Below are positions 24,811-33,196 of a stretch of DNA of 37,495 nucleotides, piece after piece (position 1 is the stretch's first letter; the number at the start of each line of letters is the position of its first letter). Below the pieces are notes generated by a model, which saw only the letters and a list, made by a program, of their open reading frames with translations, was not told the origin of the DNA and made no database searches. A program made the translations under genes and the position numbers. Origin of the DNA: a bacterium (GTDB lineage Bacteria > Bacillota > Bacilli > Lactobacillales > Streptococcaceae). The DNA lies in assembly GCA_905221145.1 (NCBI GenBank), contig CAJNCA010000012.1, positions 1 to 37,495 on the forward strand, given 5' to 3'.

Positions 24811-25434
24811 ATGTTGAATAAGATAAGAGACTATCTAGACTTTGCAGGTTTGCAGTACCGTAATCCAGATAAAGCTGGGGAAGAACGAGAGAAAATGCTG
24901 GAATTCCGCCATAAAGGTCAAGAGGCTCGAAAAGCCTTTACAGAACTGGCTAAAGCATTTCAGATAAGTCATCCAGAATGGCAACTCCAACAGACAAGTC
25001 AGTGGATGAACCAAGCGCAGCGTTTGAGACCACACTTATGGGTTTATCTACAGCGTGAGGGGAAAGTGACAGAACCTATGATGGCTCTTCGTTTGTATGG
25101 AACACCTGCTGACTTTGGAATTTCTTTGGAAGTCAGTTTCATAGAGCGCAAGAAAGATGAGCAAACCTTAGAGCAACAAGCCAAGGTATTAGAAGTTCCA
25201 GTGGTAGAAGGAATTTATTATCTAGCCTACTCAGATGGTCAAAGTCAAAGATGGGAGGCGAACGAAGAAAATCGTCAGGTCTTAGTCGAGAAGGTAGGCA
25301 GTCAAGAAATCCGAAAAGTTTTAGTTAAAGCAGATGTTTCTATCATAGAAAATCAATCATTAGATGTGATTTTAGAAAAATTAGAAGAAGCTTATGAATG
25401 CTTACTTCCCTATTATCAGGCGACCAGAGGATAG
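24811..25434 (+). CDS. Uncharacterised cytosolic protein
   Basis: A 207-aa protein that I do not recognise. It has no signal peptide and no membrane segment. The first 75 residues are predicted helical and charged (EEREKMLEFRHKGQEARKAF), with several Trp (HPEWQLQQTSQWMNQ). Residues about 78-150 look like an alpha/beta core (HLWVYLQREGK, MMALRLYGTPADFGISLEVSF, PVVEGIYYLAYSDG). The C-terminus is a charged helix. RBS AGAGGAGG precedes ATG 24811. It sits alone between the jag terminator and the tkt promoter with no terminator of its own obvious. Codon use looks like that of its neighbours. Confidence 0.75.
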   Translation: MLNKIRDYLDFAGLQYRNPDKAGEEREKMLEFRHKGQEARKAFTELAKAFQISHPEWQLQQTSQWMNQAQRLRPHLWVYLQREGKVTEPMMALRLYGTPADFGISLEVSFIERKKDEQTLEQQAKVLEVPVVEGIYYLAYSDGQSQRWEANEENRQVLVEKVGSQEIRKVLVKADVSIIENQSLDVILEKLEEAYECLLPYYQATRG

Positions 25435-25469
25435 AAATCAGGAGACTTATCTAGAGTCGAATTGATTTA

Positions 25470-25498
25470 TTGCTATTCTATGTATTTTTTCATATAAT
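25470..25498 (+). promoter_or_regulatory. tkt promoter
   Basis: TTGCTA (25470-25475), 17-bp spacer, TATAAT (25493-25498). The leader then has TAGAAT just after the -10 and ATTCT directly before the ATG, which could pair and close the 5' leader. Confidence 0.65.
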
Positions 25499-25550
25499 AG
25501 TAAAATAGAATGTGTGATCCAATAATCACCTCAAATAGAAAGGAAATTCT

Positions 25551-27527
25551 ATGTCAAATCTATCTGTTAATGCAATTCGTTTCCTAGGTATTGACGCCAT
25601 CAACAAAGCCAACTCAGGTCACCCAGGTGTGGTTATGGGAGCAGCTCCGATGGCTTACAGCCTCTTTACAAAACAGCTTCGTATCAATCCAGCTCAACCA
25701 AACTGGATTAACCGCGACCGCTTTATTCTTTCAGCAGGTCATGGTTCCATGCTCCTTTATGCCCTTCTTCACCTTTCTGGTTTTGAAGATGTCAGCATGG
25801 ATGAGATCAAGAGCTTCCGTCAATGGGGTTCAAAAACACCAGGTCACCCAGAATTTGGCCATACAGCAGGGATTGATGCTACAACAGGTCCTCTAGGACA
25901 AGGAATCTCAACTGCCACTGGTTTTGCCCAAGCAGAACGTTTCTTGGCAGCAAAATACAATCGCGAAGGCTACAATATCTTTGACCACTATACTTATGTT
26001 ATCTGTGGAGACGGAGACTTGATGGAAGGTGTCTCAAGCGAGGCAGCTTCATACGCAGGCTTGCAAAAACTAGACAAGTTGGTTGTTCTTTATGATTCAA
26101 ATGACATCAACTTAGATGGTGAGACAAAGGATTCCTTTACAGAAAGTGTTCGTGACCGTTACAATGCCTACGGTTGGCATACAGCCTTGGTTGAAGATGG
26201 AACAGACTTAGAAGCTATCCATTCTGCTATCGAAACAGCTAAAGCTTCAGGTAAACCATCTTTGATTGAAGTGAAGACGGTTATTGGATACGGTTCTCCA
26301 AACAAACAAGGAACTAATGCTGTACACGGTGCCCCTCTTGGAGCAGATGAAACTGCGGCAACTCGCCAAGCGCTTGGTTGGGACTATGAACCATTTGAAA
26401 TTCCAGAGCAAGTATATGCTGATTTCAAAGAACGTGTTGCAGACCGCGGCGCATCAGCTTATCAAGCTTGGACTAAATTAGTTGCAGATTATAAAGAAGC
26501 TCATCCAGAATTGGCTGCAGAAGTAGAAGCTATCATCGACGGACGTGATCCAGTTGACGTGACTCCAGCAGACTTCCCAGCCTTAGAAAATGGCTTCTCT
26601 CAAGCAACTCGTAACTCGAGCCAAGATGCCTTGAATGTTGTAGCTGCTAAATTGCCAACTTTCTTGGGTGGATCAGCTGACCTTGCTCACTCAAACATGA
26701 CTTATATCAAGACTGACGGACTTCAAGACGATGCTCATCGCTTGAACCGTAACATTCAGTTTGGTGTTCGTGAATTTGCAATGGGAACTATCTTGAACGG
26801 GATGGCTCTTCACGGTGGACTTCGTGTATACGGTGGAACTTTCTTCGTCTTCTCTGACTATGTGAAGGCAGCTGTCCGCTTGTCAGCCTTGCAAGGACTT
26901 CCTGTTACTTATGTCTTTACCCACGATTCAATCGCAGTTGGTGAAGATGGTCCAACTCACGAACCAGTTGAACATTTAGCAGGTCTTCGTGCCATGCCAA
27001 ATTTAAATGTTTTCCGCCCAGCAGATGCGCGTGAAACTCAAGCAGCTTGGTACCTTGCAGTGACAAGTGAGAAAACACCAACTGCCCTTGTCTTGACCCG
27101 TCAAAACTTGACTGTCGAAGAAGGAACAGACTTTGACAAGGTTGCAAAAGGTGCCTATGTTGTCTATGAAACTGCAGCAGACTTTGATACGATCTTGATT
27201 GCAACAGGTTCAGAGGTCAATCTTGCTGTCTCAGCTGCCAAAGAATTGGCTAGTCAAGGCGCAAAAGTCCGCGTAGTCAGCATGCCATCTACAGATGTCT
27301 TTGATAAACAAGATGCAGCTTACAAGGAAGAAATTCTTCCAAATGCAGTTCGCCGACGTGTTGCAGTCGAAATGGGTGCAACTCAAAACTGGTACAAATA
27401 TGTTGGTCTCGATGGTGCCGTTCTAGGTATTGATACCTTCGGAGCCTCTGCCCCAGCACCAAAAGTATTGGCAGAATATGGCTTTACTGTAGAAAATCTT
27501 GTAAAAGTCGTTCAAAACTTGAAATAA
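25551..27527 (+). CDS. tkt: Transketolase
   Basis: A 658-aa thiamine-diphosphate enzyme of the non-oxidative pentose phosphate pathway, moving two-carbon units between sugar phosphates. Visible: the N-terminal [16 protein letters not shown], the ThDP/Mg motif GDGDLMEG (about 155-162) followed by YDSNDI, the pyrimidine domain with the [14 protein letters not shown] stretch [34 protein letters not shown] and [17 protein letters not shown], and a C-terminal domain with ATGSEV. RBS GAAAGGAAATTCT. Monocistronic, ending in a GCAA-loop terminator. Confidence 0.97.
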   Translation: MSNLSVNAIRFLGIDAINKANSGHPGVVMGAAPMAYSLFTKQLRINPAQPNWINRDRFILSAGHGSMLLYALLHLSGFEDVSMDEIKSFRQWGSKTPGHPEFGHTAGIDATTGPLGQGISTATGFAQAERFLAAKYNREGYNIFDHYTYVICGDGDLMEGVSSEAASYAGLQKLDKLVVLYDSNDINLDGETKDSFTESVRDRYNAYGWHTALVEDGTDLEAIHSAIETAKASGKPSLIEVKTVIGYGSPNKQGTNAVHGAPLGADETAATRQALGWDYEPFEIPEQVYADFKERVADRGASAYQAWTKLVADYKEAHPELAAEVEAIIDGRDPVDVTPADFPALENGFSQATRNSSQDALNVVAAKLPTFLGGSADLAHSNMTYIKTDGLQDDAHRLNRNIQFGVREFAMGTILNGMALHGGLRVYGGTFFVFSDYVKAAVRLSALQGLPVTYVFTHDSIAVGEDGPTHEPVEHLAGLRAMPNLNVFRPADARETQAAWYLAVTSEKTPTALVLTRQNLTVEEGTDFDKVAKGAYVVYETAADFDTILIATGSEVNLAVSAAKELASQGAKVRVVSMPSTDVFDKQDAAYKEEILPNAVRRRVAVEMGATQNWYKYVGLDGAVLGIDTFGASAPAPKVLAEYGFTVENLVKVVQNLK

Positions 27528-27531
27528 TCCT

Positions 27532-27560
27532 AAAAATCAGGGCGCAAGCTCTGGTTTTTT
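27532..27560 (+). terminator. tkt terminator
   Basis: TCAGGGC (27537-27543), GCAA tetraloop, GCTCTGG (27548-27554), then TTTTTT. Confidence 0.85.
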
Positions 27561-27644
27561 CTTACTAGAAAAGCAAGGTACAATCTTGTAAAAGTAGCTG
27601 AAATTTGATATAGTAGTCCTATGTAAAAGACAAAGGAGAATATA

Positions 27645-27944
27645 ATGGAATCACAATATACATTTTTAATTATGCTTGCGGCGATGTTGGGCTTGATGTT
27701 CTTTATGCAACGCTCTCAAAAGAAACAAGCGCAAAAGCGTATGGAAAGCTTGAATAAACTACAAAAAGGCTATGAAGTTATTACAGCCGGTGGACTTTAC
27801 GGAACTGTCGATGAAGTAGATACAGAGAAGAGAACGATTGTTCTTGATGTAGATGGAGTTTACTTGACTTTCGAACTAGATGCTATCAAGACTGTATTAC
27901 CACTGAAAGAAACAGCTTCACTAGAAGGCGCAATTGAAAAATAA
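27645..27944 (+). CDS. yajC: Sec translocon accessory protein YajC
   Basis: A 99-aa single-pass membrane protein. Residues about 4-22 (YTFLIMLAAMLGLMFFMQRSQ) form the membrane helix, followed by the family signature KKQAQKRMESLNKLQKGYEVITAGGLYGTV and a small beta domain. YajC associates with SecDF-YidC in other bacteria. RBS AAAGGAGAATATA. A hairpin terminator separates it from the phosphatase gene. Confidence 0.93.
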   Translation: MESQYTFLIMLAAMLGLMFFMQRSQKKQAQKRMESLNKLQKGYEVITAGGLYGTVDEVDTEKRTIVLDVDGVYLTFELDAIKTVLPLKETASLEGAIEK

Positions 27945-27945
27945 G

Positions 27946-27969
27946 ACGGGATCACTAACTCCCGTTTTT
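27946..27969 (+). terminator. yajC terminator
   Basis: ACGGGA (27946-27951) pairs with TCCCGT (27960-27965), followed by Ts. Confidence 0.75.
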
Positions 27970-27990
27970 CTATAAAAGAAAGGAAATGGG

Positions 27991-28434
27991 ATGAAAAAAC
28001 TAGTCTTTGTCTGTTTGGGAAATATTTGCCGTAGCCCTATGGCCGAGTTTGTTATGAAATCAATGACAGCTAATTATGAAATCCAAAGTCGAGCGACTTC
28101 CTCTTGGGAACATGGCAATCCGATTCATAAGGGCACTCGGGGAATTTTTCAAGAGTATGAGATTCCTTATGACAAGAACAAGACATCGCTTCAGATTAGT
28201 AAGGAAGATTTTGAAGCCTTTGATTATATTATCGGAATGGACGCTTCAAATGTTTCTGACTTACGTCAGATGTGTCCAGTAGGATTGCAAGATAAGATTT
28301 ACTCATTCGCATCTGAAAGTGTCCCAGATCCTTGGTATACAGGGAATTTTGAGGAGACCTATCAGCGTGTTCAAGAGGGGTGTCAAGCTTGGTTAGAACG
28401 TTTAGAAAAGGAGAGCGAAGGTGGAAAATCTTAA
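27991..28434 (+). CDS. Low-molecular-weight protein tyrosine phosphatase
   Basis: A 147-aa cytosolic phosphatase with the P-loop C8-LGNIC-R14-S at the N-terminus and the general-acid motif VPDPWYTG near residue 111: the complete LMW-PTPase active site. It dephosphorylates phosphotyrosine proteins; related streptococcal enzymes have been linked to capsule and surface traits (general knowledge, not shown here). RBS AAAGGAAATGGG. It overlaps the MORN gene by 14 bp, so the two are translationally coupled. Confidence 0.93.
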   Translation: MKKLVFVCLGNICRSPMAEFVMKSMTANYEIQSRATSSWEHGNPIHKGTRGIFQEYEIPYDKNKTSLQISKEDFEAFDYIIGMDASNVSDLRQMCPVGLQDKIYSFASESVPDPWYTGNFEETYQRVQEGCQAWLERLEKESEGGKS

Positions 28435-28831
28435 GAATTTTTACGAAAAGTATCGAGTGTATCTGACTCGTCCACGTTTAGAGATTTTAGCAGTAGTTAC
28501 CATTGTTTTCTGTGCTGTACTCGTCTTTTTTCTAAATATTCCCGGAAAAGGTGTCTTAAAACTGGATAATGGAACGATTGTTTATGACGGAAGTCTTGTC
28601 CGTGGTAAAATGAATGGCCAAGGCACCATTACCTTCCAAAATGGAGACCAATATACAGGTGGTTTCAGCAATGGAGCCTTCAACGGAAAAGGTACCTTTC
28701 AATCCAAAGAAGGATGGACCTACGAAGGTGATTTTGTAAATGGTCAGGCTGAAGGAAAAGGGAAACTAACAACAGAACAAGAAGTCATTTATGAAGGGAC
28801 TTTTAAACAAGGTGTTTTTCAACAAAAATAA
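28421..28831 (+). CDS. Membrane-anchored MORN-repeat protein
   Basis: A 136-aa protein with a GTG start at 28421 (GAAAAGGAGAGCGAAG upstream), within the phosphatase gene. A single membrane helix (about 22-43, ILAVVTIVFCAVLVFFLNI) is followed by four MORN-like repeats: VYDGSLVRGKMNGQGTI, QYTGGFSNGAFNGKGTF, TYEGDFVNGQAEGKGKL and IYEGTFKQGVF. With the basic N-terminus the repeats are likely outside the cell. MORN repeats bind lipids or proteins in eukaryotes; their role in streptococci is unknown. The coupling to a tyrosine phosphatase suggests a shared process. Confidence 0.88.
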   Translation: MENLKNFYEKYRVYLTRPRLEILAVVTIVFCAVLVFFLNIPGKGVLKLDNGTIVYDGSLVRGKMNGQGTITFQNGDQYTGGFSNGAFNGKGTFQSKEGWTYEGDFVNGQAEGKGKLTTEQEVIYEGTFKQGVFQQK

Positions 28832-28833
28832 AG

Positions 28834-28860
28834 CCTCCTTATCAAAGGAGGTATTATTAG
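28834..28860 (+). terminator. Hairpin after the MORN gene
   Basis: CCTCCTT (28834-28840) pairs with AAGGAGG (28845-28851), loop ATCA; the following TATTATTA is only moderately T-rich. Confidence 0.6.
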
Positions 28861-28869
28861 AAAAAGTAA

Positions 28870-28883
28870 AGTAAGCGCTTACC
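28870..28883. promoter_or_regulatory. cre-like palindrome upstream of adhE
   Basis: AGTAAGCGCTTACC contains the perfect 12-bp dyad GTAAGCGCTTAC and matches the core of CcpA cre sites (TGnAAnCGnTnnCA) except at the two end positions. It lies about 185 bp upstream of the adhE -10. Confidence 0.55.
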
Positions 28884-28922
28884 TGTAAATCCCTATCTTT
28901 CCAAGCCCCCTTCCAAGCAAGT

Positions 28923-29041
28923 TTGTGAAATAAAAAACATTTGAAATAAATTTCACAAACTTTGAAGAAAAAACGCGATAAGAAAAGAAAATGAGAAAAA
29001 TTTCACAAGGGTTTAAAAATTCTTTGTGAAATGTTTATGAA
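28923..29041 (+). promoter_or_regulatory. Cluster of upstream Rex-like operators
   Basis: Four 18-bp sites carry TTGTGAA or TTTCACAA halves: 28923-28940 (left half only strong), 28941-28958 (TTGAAATAAATTTCACAA), 28991-29008 (right half TTTCACAA), and 29024-29041 (TTGTGAAATGTTTATGAA). The model is the Rex consensus TTGTGAAAnnnnTTTCACAA. Rex senses the NADH/NAD+ ratio and represses fermentative dehydrogenase genes. Confidence 0.6.
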
Positions 29042-29045
29042 ACTG

Positions 29046-29096
29046 TTTACAAAGTTGAAAAAATGCGTTATAATAAACTTGTGAAAAAATTAACAA
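29046..29096 (+). promoter_or_regulatory. adhE: adhE promoter with a Rex operator at the start point
   Basis: TTTACA (29046-29051), 17-bp spacer, TATAAT (29069-29074), with TTGTGAAAAAATTAACAA at 29079-29096, a near-perfect Rex site covering the transcription start. High NADH would release Rex and allow ethanol formation. Confidence 0.75.
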
Positions 29097-29129
29097 AGGA
29101 TTAAATCCTTGGAAGCTATGGAGGAAAAT

Positions 29130-31781
29130 ATGGCTGATAAAAAAACTATGACACCAGAGGAAAAGAAACTCGCTGCTGAAAAGCATGTCGATGGTTTGGT
29201 GCAAAAAGCTCTCGTTGCCCTTGAAGAAATGCGTAAGTTGGATCAAGAGCAAGTTGACTACATCGTAGCCAAAGCGTCAGTAGCAGCTTTGGATGCCCAC
29301 GGAGAATTGGCTTTACATGCCTTTGAAGAAACAGGACGTGGTGTATTCGAAGATAAAGCGACTAAGAACTTGTTCGCTTGTGAACACGTAGTAAACAATA
29401 TGCGTCACACTAAAACAGTTGGCGTTATCGAAGAAGACGATGTAACAGGATTGACTCTCATCGCTGAACCGGTTGGTGTTGTCTGTGGTATCACTCCTAC
29501 AACAAACCCAACATCAACAGCAATCTTTAAATCTTTGATTTCATTGAAGACACGTAACCCAATCGTCTTTGCATTCCATCCATCAGCACAAGAATCATCT
29601 GCTCATGCAGCACGTATCGTCCGCGATGCAGCTATCGCAGCTGGTGCTCCTGAAAACTGTGTACAATGGATTACTGAACCGTCTATGGAAGCAACTAGTG
29701 CATTGATGAACCACGAAGGCGTTGCGACAATCCTTGCAACAGGTGGTAATGCCATGGTTAAGGCGGCTTACTCATGTGGTAAACCAGCTCTTGGGGTAGG
29801 TGCCGGAAACGTTCCAGCTTATGTTGAAAAATCAGCTAACATCCGCCAAGCTGCACACGATATCGTCATGTCTAAATCATTTGATAATGGTATGGTCTGT
29901 GCATCTGAACAAGCGGTTATCATTGATAAAGAAATTTACGATGAATTTGTAGCGGAGTTCAAATCTTATCACACTTACTTTGTAAACAAAAAAGAAAAAG
30001 CACTTCTTGAAGAATTCTGCTTTGGCGTGAAAGCAAACAGCAAAAACTGTGCTGGTGCGAAATTGAACGCTGACATCGTTGGTAAACCAGCAACTTGGAT
30101 TGCAGAACAAGCAGGATTTACAGTTCCAGAAGGAACAAATATTCTTGCTGCTGAATGTAAAGAAGTTGGTGAAAATGAGCCATTGACTCGTGAAAAATTG
30201 TCACCAGTTATCGCAGTTTTGAAATCTGAAAGCCGTGAAGATGGTATTAGCAAAGCTCGTCAAATGGTTGAATTTAACGGTCTTGGACACTCAGCAGCCA
30301 TCCATACAGCTGACGAAGAATTGACTAAAGAATTTGGTAAAGCTGTTAAAGCTATTCGTGTTATCTGTAACTCACCTTCTACTTTCGGTGGTATCGGGGA
30401 CGTTTACAATGCCTTCTTACCATCATTGACACTCGGATGTGGTTCTTACGGACGCAACTCAGTTGGGGATAACGTTAGTGCCATTAACCTCTTGAATATC
30501 AAAAAAGTCGGAAGACGGAGAAATAACATGCAATGGATGAAACTTCCTTCAAAAACATACTTTGAACGTGATTCAATTCAATACCTTCAAAAATGTCGTG
30601 ACGTTGAACGTGTCATGATCGTTACTGACCATGCCATGGTAGAGCTTGGTTTCCTTGATCGTATCATTGAACAACTTGACCTTCGTCGCAATAAGGTTGT
30701 TTACCAAATCTTCGCTGATGTAGAACCAGATCCAGATATCACTACAGTTGAACGTGGTACTGAAATCATGCGTGCCTTCAAACCAGATACAATCATCGCT
30801 CTCGGTGGTGGATCTCCAATGGATGCCGCTAAAGTAATGTGGCTCTTCTACGAACAACCAGAAGTGGACTTCCGTGACCTTGTTCAAAAATTCATGGATA
30901 TCCGTAAACGTGCCTTCAAGTTCCCATTGCTTGGTAAGAAGACTAAATTCATCGCAATTCCAACTACATCTGGTACAGGATCTGAAGTAACTCCATTTGC
31001 CGTTATCTCTGATAAAGCAAACAACCGTAAATACCCAATTGCTGACTACTCATTGACACCAACTGTGGCAATCGTAGACCCTGCTTTGGTATTGACAGTT
31101 CCTGGATTTGTTGCTGCTGATACTGGTATGGACGTATTGACTCACGCGACTGAAGCTTACGTATCACAAATGGCTAGCGACTACACTGACGGTCTAGCAC
31201 TCCAAGCCATCAAGCTTGTATTTGAAAACCTTGAAAGCTCAGTTAAGAATGCAGACTTCCATTCACGCGAGAAAATGCACAACGCTTCAACAATCGCTGG
31301 TATGGCCTTTGCTAATGCCTTCCTAGGTATTTCTCACTCAATGGCTCACAAAATCGGTGCGCAATTCCACACAATCCACGGTCGTACAAATGCAATCTTG
31401 CTTCCATACGTTATCCGTTACAACGGTACACGTCCAGCTAAGACAGCAACATGGCCTAAGTACAACTACTACCGTGCGGATGAAAAATACCAAGATATCG
31501 CACGCATGCTTGGACTTCCAGCTTCTACTCCAGAAGAAGGTGTGGAATCTTACGCAAAAGCTGTCTACGAACTTGGTGAGCGCGTAGGTATCCAAATGAA
31601 CTTCAAAGCACAAGGAATCGATGAAAAAGAATGGAAAGAACATTCTCGTGAATTGGCCTTCCTTGCTTATGAAGACCAATGTTCACCAGCTAACCCACGT
31701 CTTCCAATGGTTGACCACATGCAAGAAATCATCGAAGATTCTTACTATGGTTACAAAGAAAGACCAGGACGCCGTAAATAA
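29130..31781 (+). CDS. adhE: Bifunctional acetaldehyde-CoA/alcohol dehydrogenase
   Basis: An 883-aa cytosolic enzyme reducing acetyl-CoA to acetaldehyde and then ethanol, regenerating two NAD+. The N-terminal aldehyde dehydrogenase half (about 20-440) has catalytic C257 in NGMVCASEQ and the GVGAGNVP motif. The C-terminal iron-dependent alcohol dehydrogenase half (about 460-880) has ALGGGSPMDAAK and the metal-binding HSMAHKIGAQFHTIHGRTNA. I start it at ATG 29130 (MADKKTMTPEE) because TATGGAGGAAAAT lies just upstream; the in-frame ATG at 29109 has no such site. AdhE is known to form spirosome filaments and has been studied in pneumococcal ethanol metabolism. Confidence 0.97.
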   Translation: MADKKTMTPEEKKLAAEKHVDGLVQKALVALEEMRKLDQEQVDYIVAKASVAALDAHGELALHAFEETGRGVFEDKATKNLFACEHVVNNMRHTKTVGVIEEDDVTGLTLIAEPVGVVCGITPTTNPTSTAIFKSLISLKTRNPIVFAFHPSAQESSAHAARIVRDAAIAAGAPENCVQWITEPSMEATSALMNHEGVATILATGGNAMVKAAYSCGKPALGVGAGNVPAYVEKSANIRQAAHDIVMSKSFDNGMVCASEQAVIIDKEIYDEFVAEFKSYHTYFVNKKEKALLEEFCFGVKANSKNCAGAKLNADIVGKPATWIAEQAGFTVPEGTNILAAECKEVGENEPLTREKLSPVIAVLKSESREDGISKARQMVEFNGLGHSAAIHTADEELTKEFGKAVKAIRVICNSPSTFGGIGDVYNAFLPSLTLGCGSYGRNSVGDNVSAINLLNIKKVGRRRNNMQWMKLPSKTYFERDSIQYLQKCRDVERVMIVTDHAMVELGFLDRIIEQLDLRRNKVVYQIFADVEPDPDITTVERGTEIMRAFKPDTIIALGGGSPMDAAKVMWLFYEQPEVDFRDLVQKFMDIRKRAFKFPLLGKKTKFIAIPTTSGTGSEVTPFAVISDKANNRKYPIADYSLTPTVAIVDPALVLTVPGFVAADTGMDVLTHATEAYVSQMASDYTDGLALQAIKLVFENLESSVKNADFHSREKMHNASTIAGMAFANAFLGISHSMAHKIGAQFHTIHGRTNAILLPYVIRYNGTRPAKTATWPKYNYYRADEKYQDIARMLGLPASTPEEGVESYAKAVYELGERVGIQMNFKAQGIDEKEWKEHSRELAFLAYEDQCSPANPRLPMVDHMQEIIEDSYYGYKERPGRRK

Positions 31782-31795
31782 TCGTTTATCAGCCT

Positions 31796-31823
31796 AGAGA
31801 CAGGAATTTCCTGTCTCTTTTTT
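31796..31823 (+). terminator. adhE terminator
   Basis: AGAGACAGGA (31796-31805) pairs with TCCTGTCTCT (31809-31818), then TTTTT. Between it and the gap promoter (31824-31984) I see no gene, repeat or clear RNA. Confidence 0.88.
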
Positions 31824-31984
31824 GTGAAATTGGAGTATCGAAAATAAATTTTAGCTTTCTATTTTAGATTTTTATCTCAAAAGAAAAGTGGGAAATGACT
31901 ATGTAGATAAAGAAAGACAGCAGTATAGGCTTTGAAAGAAGAAAGAAAAATAAGTAAGGTGGAGACAAAAAACAACGCCCGTAC

Positions 31985-32013
31985 TTGCAATTAAACTTAA
32001 ATAGTTATATAAT
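31985..32013 (+). promoter_or_regulatory. gap promoter
   Basis: TTGCAA (31985-31990), 17-bp spacer, TATAAT (32008-32013), leaving a leader of about 80 nt before the ATG. Confidence 0.7.
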
Positions 32014-32099
32014 AGATTTGTTGAAAGGTGATTTGTAGTGATTCAAGTTACTCTTTTCACAATAAAAATTTCATGATTTTCATAAGGAGGAAATCACTA

Positions 32100-33110
32100 A
32101 TGGTAGTTAAAGTTGGTATTAACGGTTTCGGACGTATCGGTCGTCTTGCTTTCCGTCGTATCCAAAACGTAGAAGGTGTTGAAGTTACTCGTATCAACGA
32201 CCTTACAGATCCAGTTATGCTTGCACACTTGTTGAAATACGACACAACTCAAGGTCGTTTCGACGGTACTGTTGAAGTTAAAGAAGGTGGATTCGAAGTT
32301 AACGGTAAATTCGTTAAAGTTTCTGCTGAACGTGATCCAGAACAAATCGACTGGGCTAACGACGGTGTAGACATCGTTCTTGAAGCAACTGGTTTCTTTG
32401 CTACTAAAGCAGCTGCTGAAAAACACTTGCACGCTGGTGGTGCTAAGAAAGTTGTTATCACTGCTCCTGGTGGATCAGATGTTAAAACAGTTGTATTTAA
32501 CACTAACCATGACGTTCTTGACGGTACTGAAACAGTTATCTCAGGTGCTTCATGTACTACAAACTGTTTGGCTCCAATGGCTAAAGCTCTTCATGACAAC
32601 TTCGGTATCGTTGAAGGTTTGATGACTACTATCCACGGTTACACTGGTGACCAAATGGTTCTTGATGGACCACACCGTAAAGGTGACCTTCGCCGTGCTC
32701 GTGCTGCTGCAGCTAACATCGTTCCAAACTCAACTGGTGCTGCAAAAGCTATCGGTCTTGTAATCCCAGAATTGAACGGTAAATTGGACGGAGCTGCTCA
32801 ACGTGTTCCTGTTCCAACAGGTTCTGTAACTGAATTGGTAGCAGTTCTTGAAAAGAACGTTACTGTTGATGAAGTGAACGCAGCTATGAAAGCAGCTTCA
32901 AACGAATCATACGGTTACACAGAAGATCCAATCGTATCTTCAGATATCGTAGGTATGTCTTACGGTTCATTGTTTGACGCAACTCAAACTAAAGTTCTTG
33001 ACGTTGACGGTAAACAATTGGTTAAAGTTGTATCATGGTACGACAACGAAATGTCATACACTGCACAACTTGTTCGTACTCTTGAATACTTCGCAAAAAT
33101 CGCTAAATAA
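32100..33110 (+). CDS. gap: Glyceraldehyde-3-phosphate dehydrogenase (glycolytic)
   Basis: A 336-aa cytosolic NAD-dependent enzyme oxidising glyceraldehyde-3-phosphate to 1,3-bisphosphoglycerate. The NAD-binding start is [16 protein letters not shown]; the catalytic thiol is C152 in [12 protein letters not shown]; the phosphate site is [19 protein letters not shown] start it at ATG 32100 (AAGGAGGAAATCACTA upstream); an open frame continues to 32028 but has no ribosome-binding site. Codon use is strongly optimised, as expected of one of the most abundant proteins. In streptococci GAPDH also appears on the surface and binds plasminogen (known, not visible here). Confidence 0.98.
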   Translation: MVVKVGINGFGRIGRLAFRRIQNVEGVEVTRINDLTDPVMLAHLLKYDTTQGRFDGTVEVKEGGFEVNGKFVKVSAERDPEQIDWANDGVDIVLEATGFFATKAAAEKHLHAGGAKKVVITAPGGSDVKTVVFNTNHDVLDGTETVISGASCTTNCLAPMAKALHDNFGIVEGLMTTIHGYTGDQMVLDGPHRKGDLRRARAAAANIVPNSTGAAKAIGLVIPELNGKLDGAAQRVPVPTGSVTELVAVLEKNVTVDEVNAAMKAASNESYGYTEDPIVSSDIVGMSYGSLFDATQTKVLDVDGKQLVKVVSWYDNEMSYTAQLVRTLEYFAKIAK

Positions 33111-33124
33111 TTCTTGAGTTGATA

Positions 33125-33153
33125 AAAAAGCAAGGCCTCTGGTCTTGCTTTTT
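33125..33153 (+). terminator. gap terminator
   Basis: AAAAAGCAAGGCC (33125-33137), TCT loop, GGTCTTGCTTTTT (33141-33153). Confidence 0.88.
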
Positions 33154-33160
33154 AAATATT

Positions 33161-33196
33161 TAAAAATGGATGAGATAATCATCCATTCTTTTTTAA
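33161..33196. terminator. Terminator of the pseudouridine synthase gene (possibly bidirectional)
   Basis: AATGGATGA (33165-33173) pairs with TCATCCATT (33179-33187), with T-rich tracts on both sides. It overlaps the stop codon of the minus-strand gene and backs up the gap terminator. Confidence 0.7.

Noticed and set aside
31824..31984. Small RNA gene between adhE and gap
   Set aside because: The stretch is AT-rich with no hairpin followed by a T run and no promoter other than that of gap.
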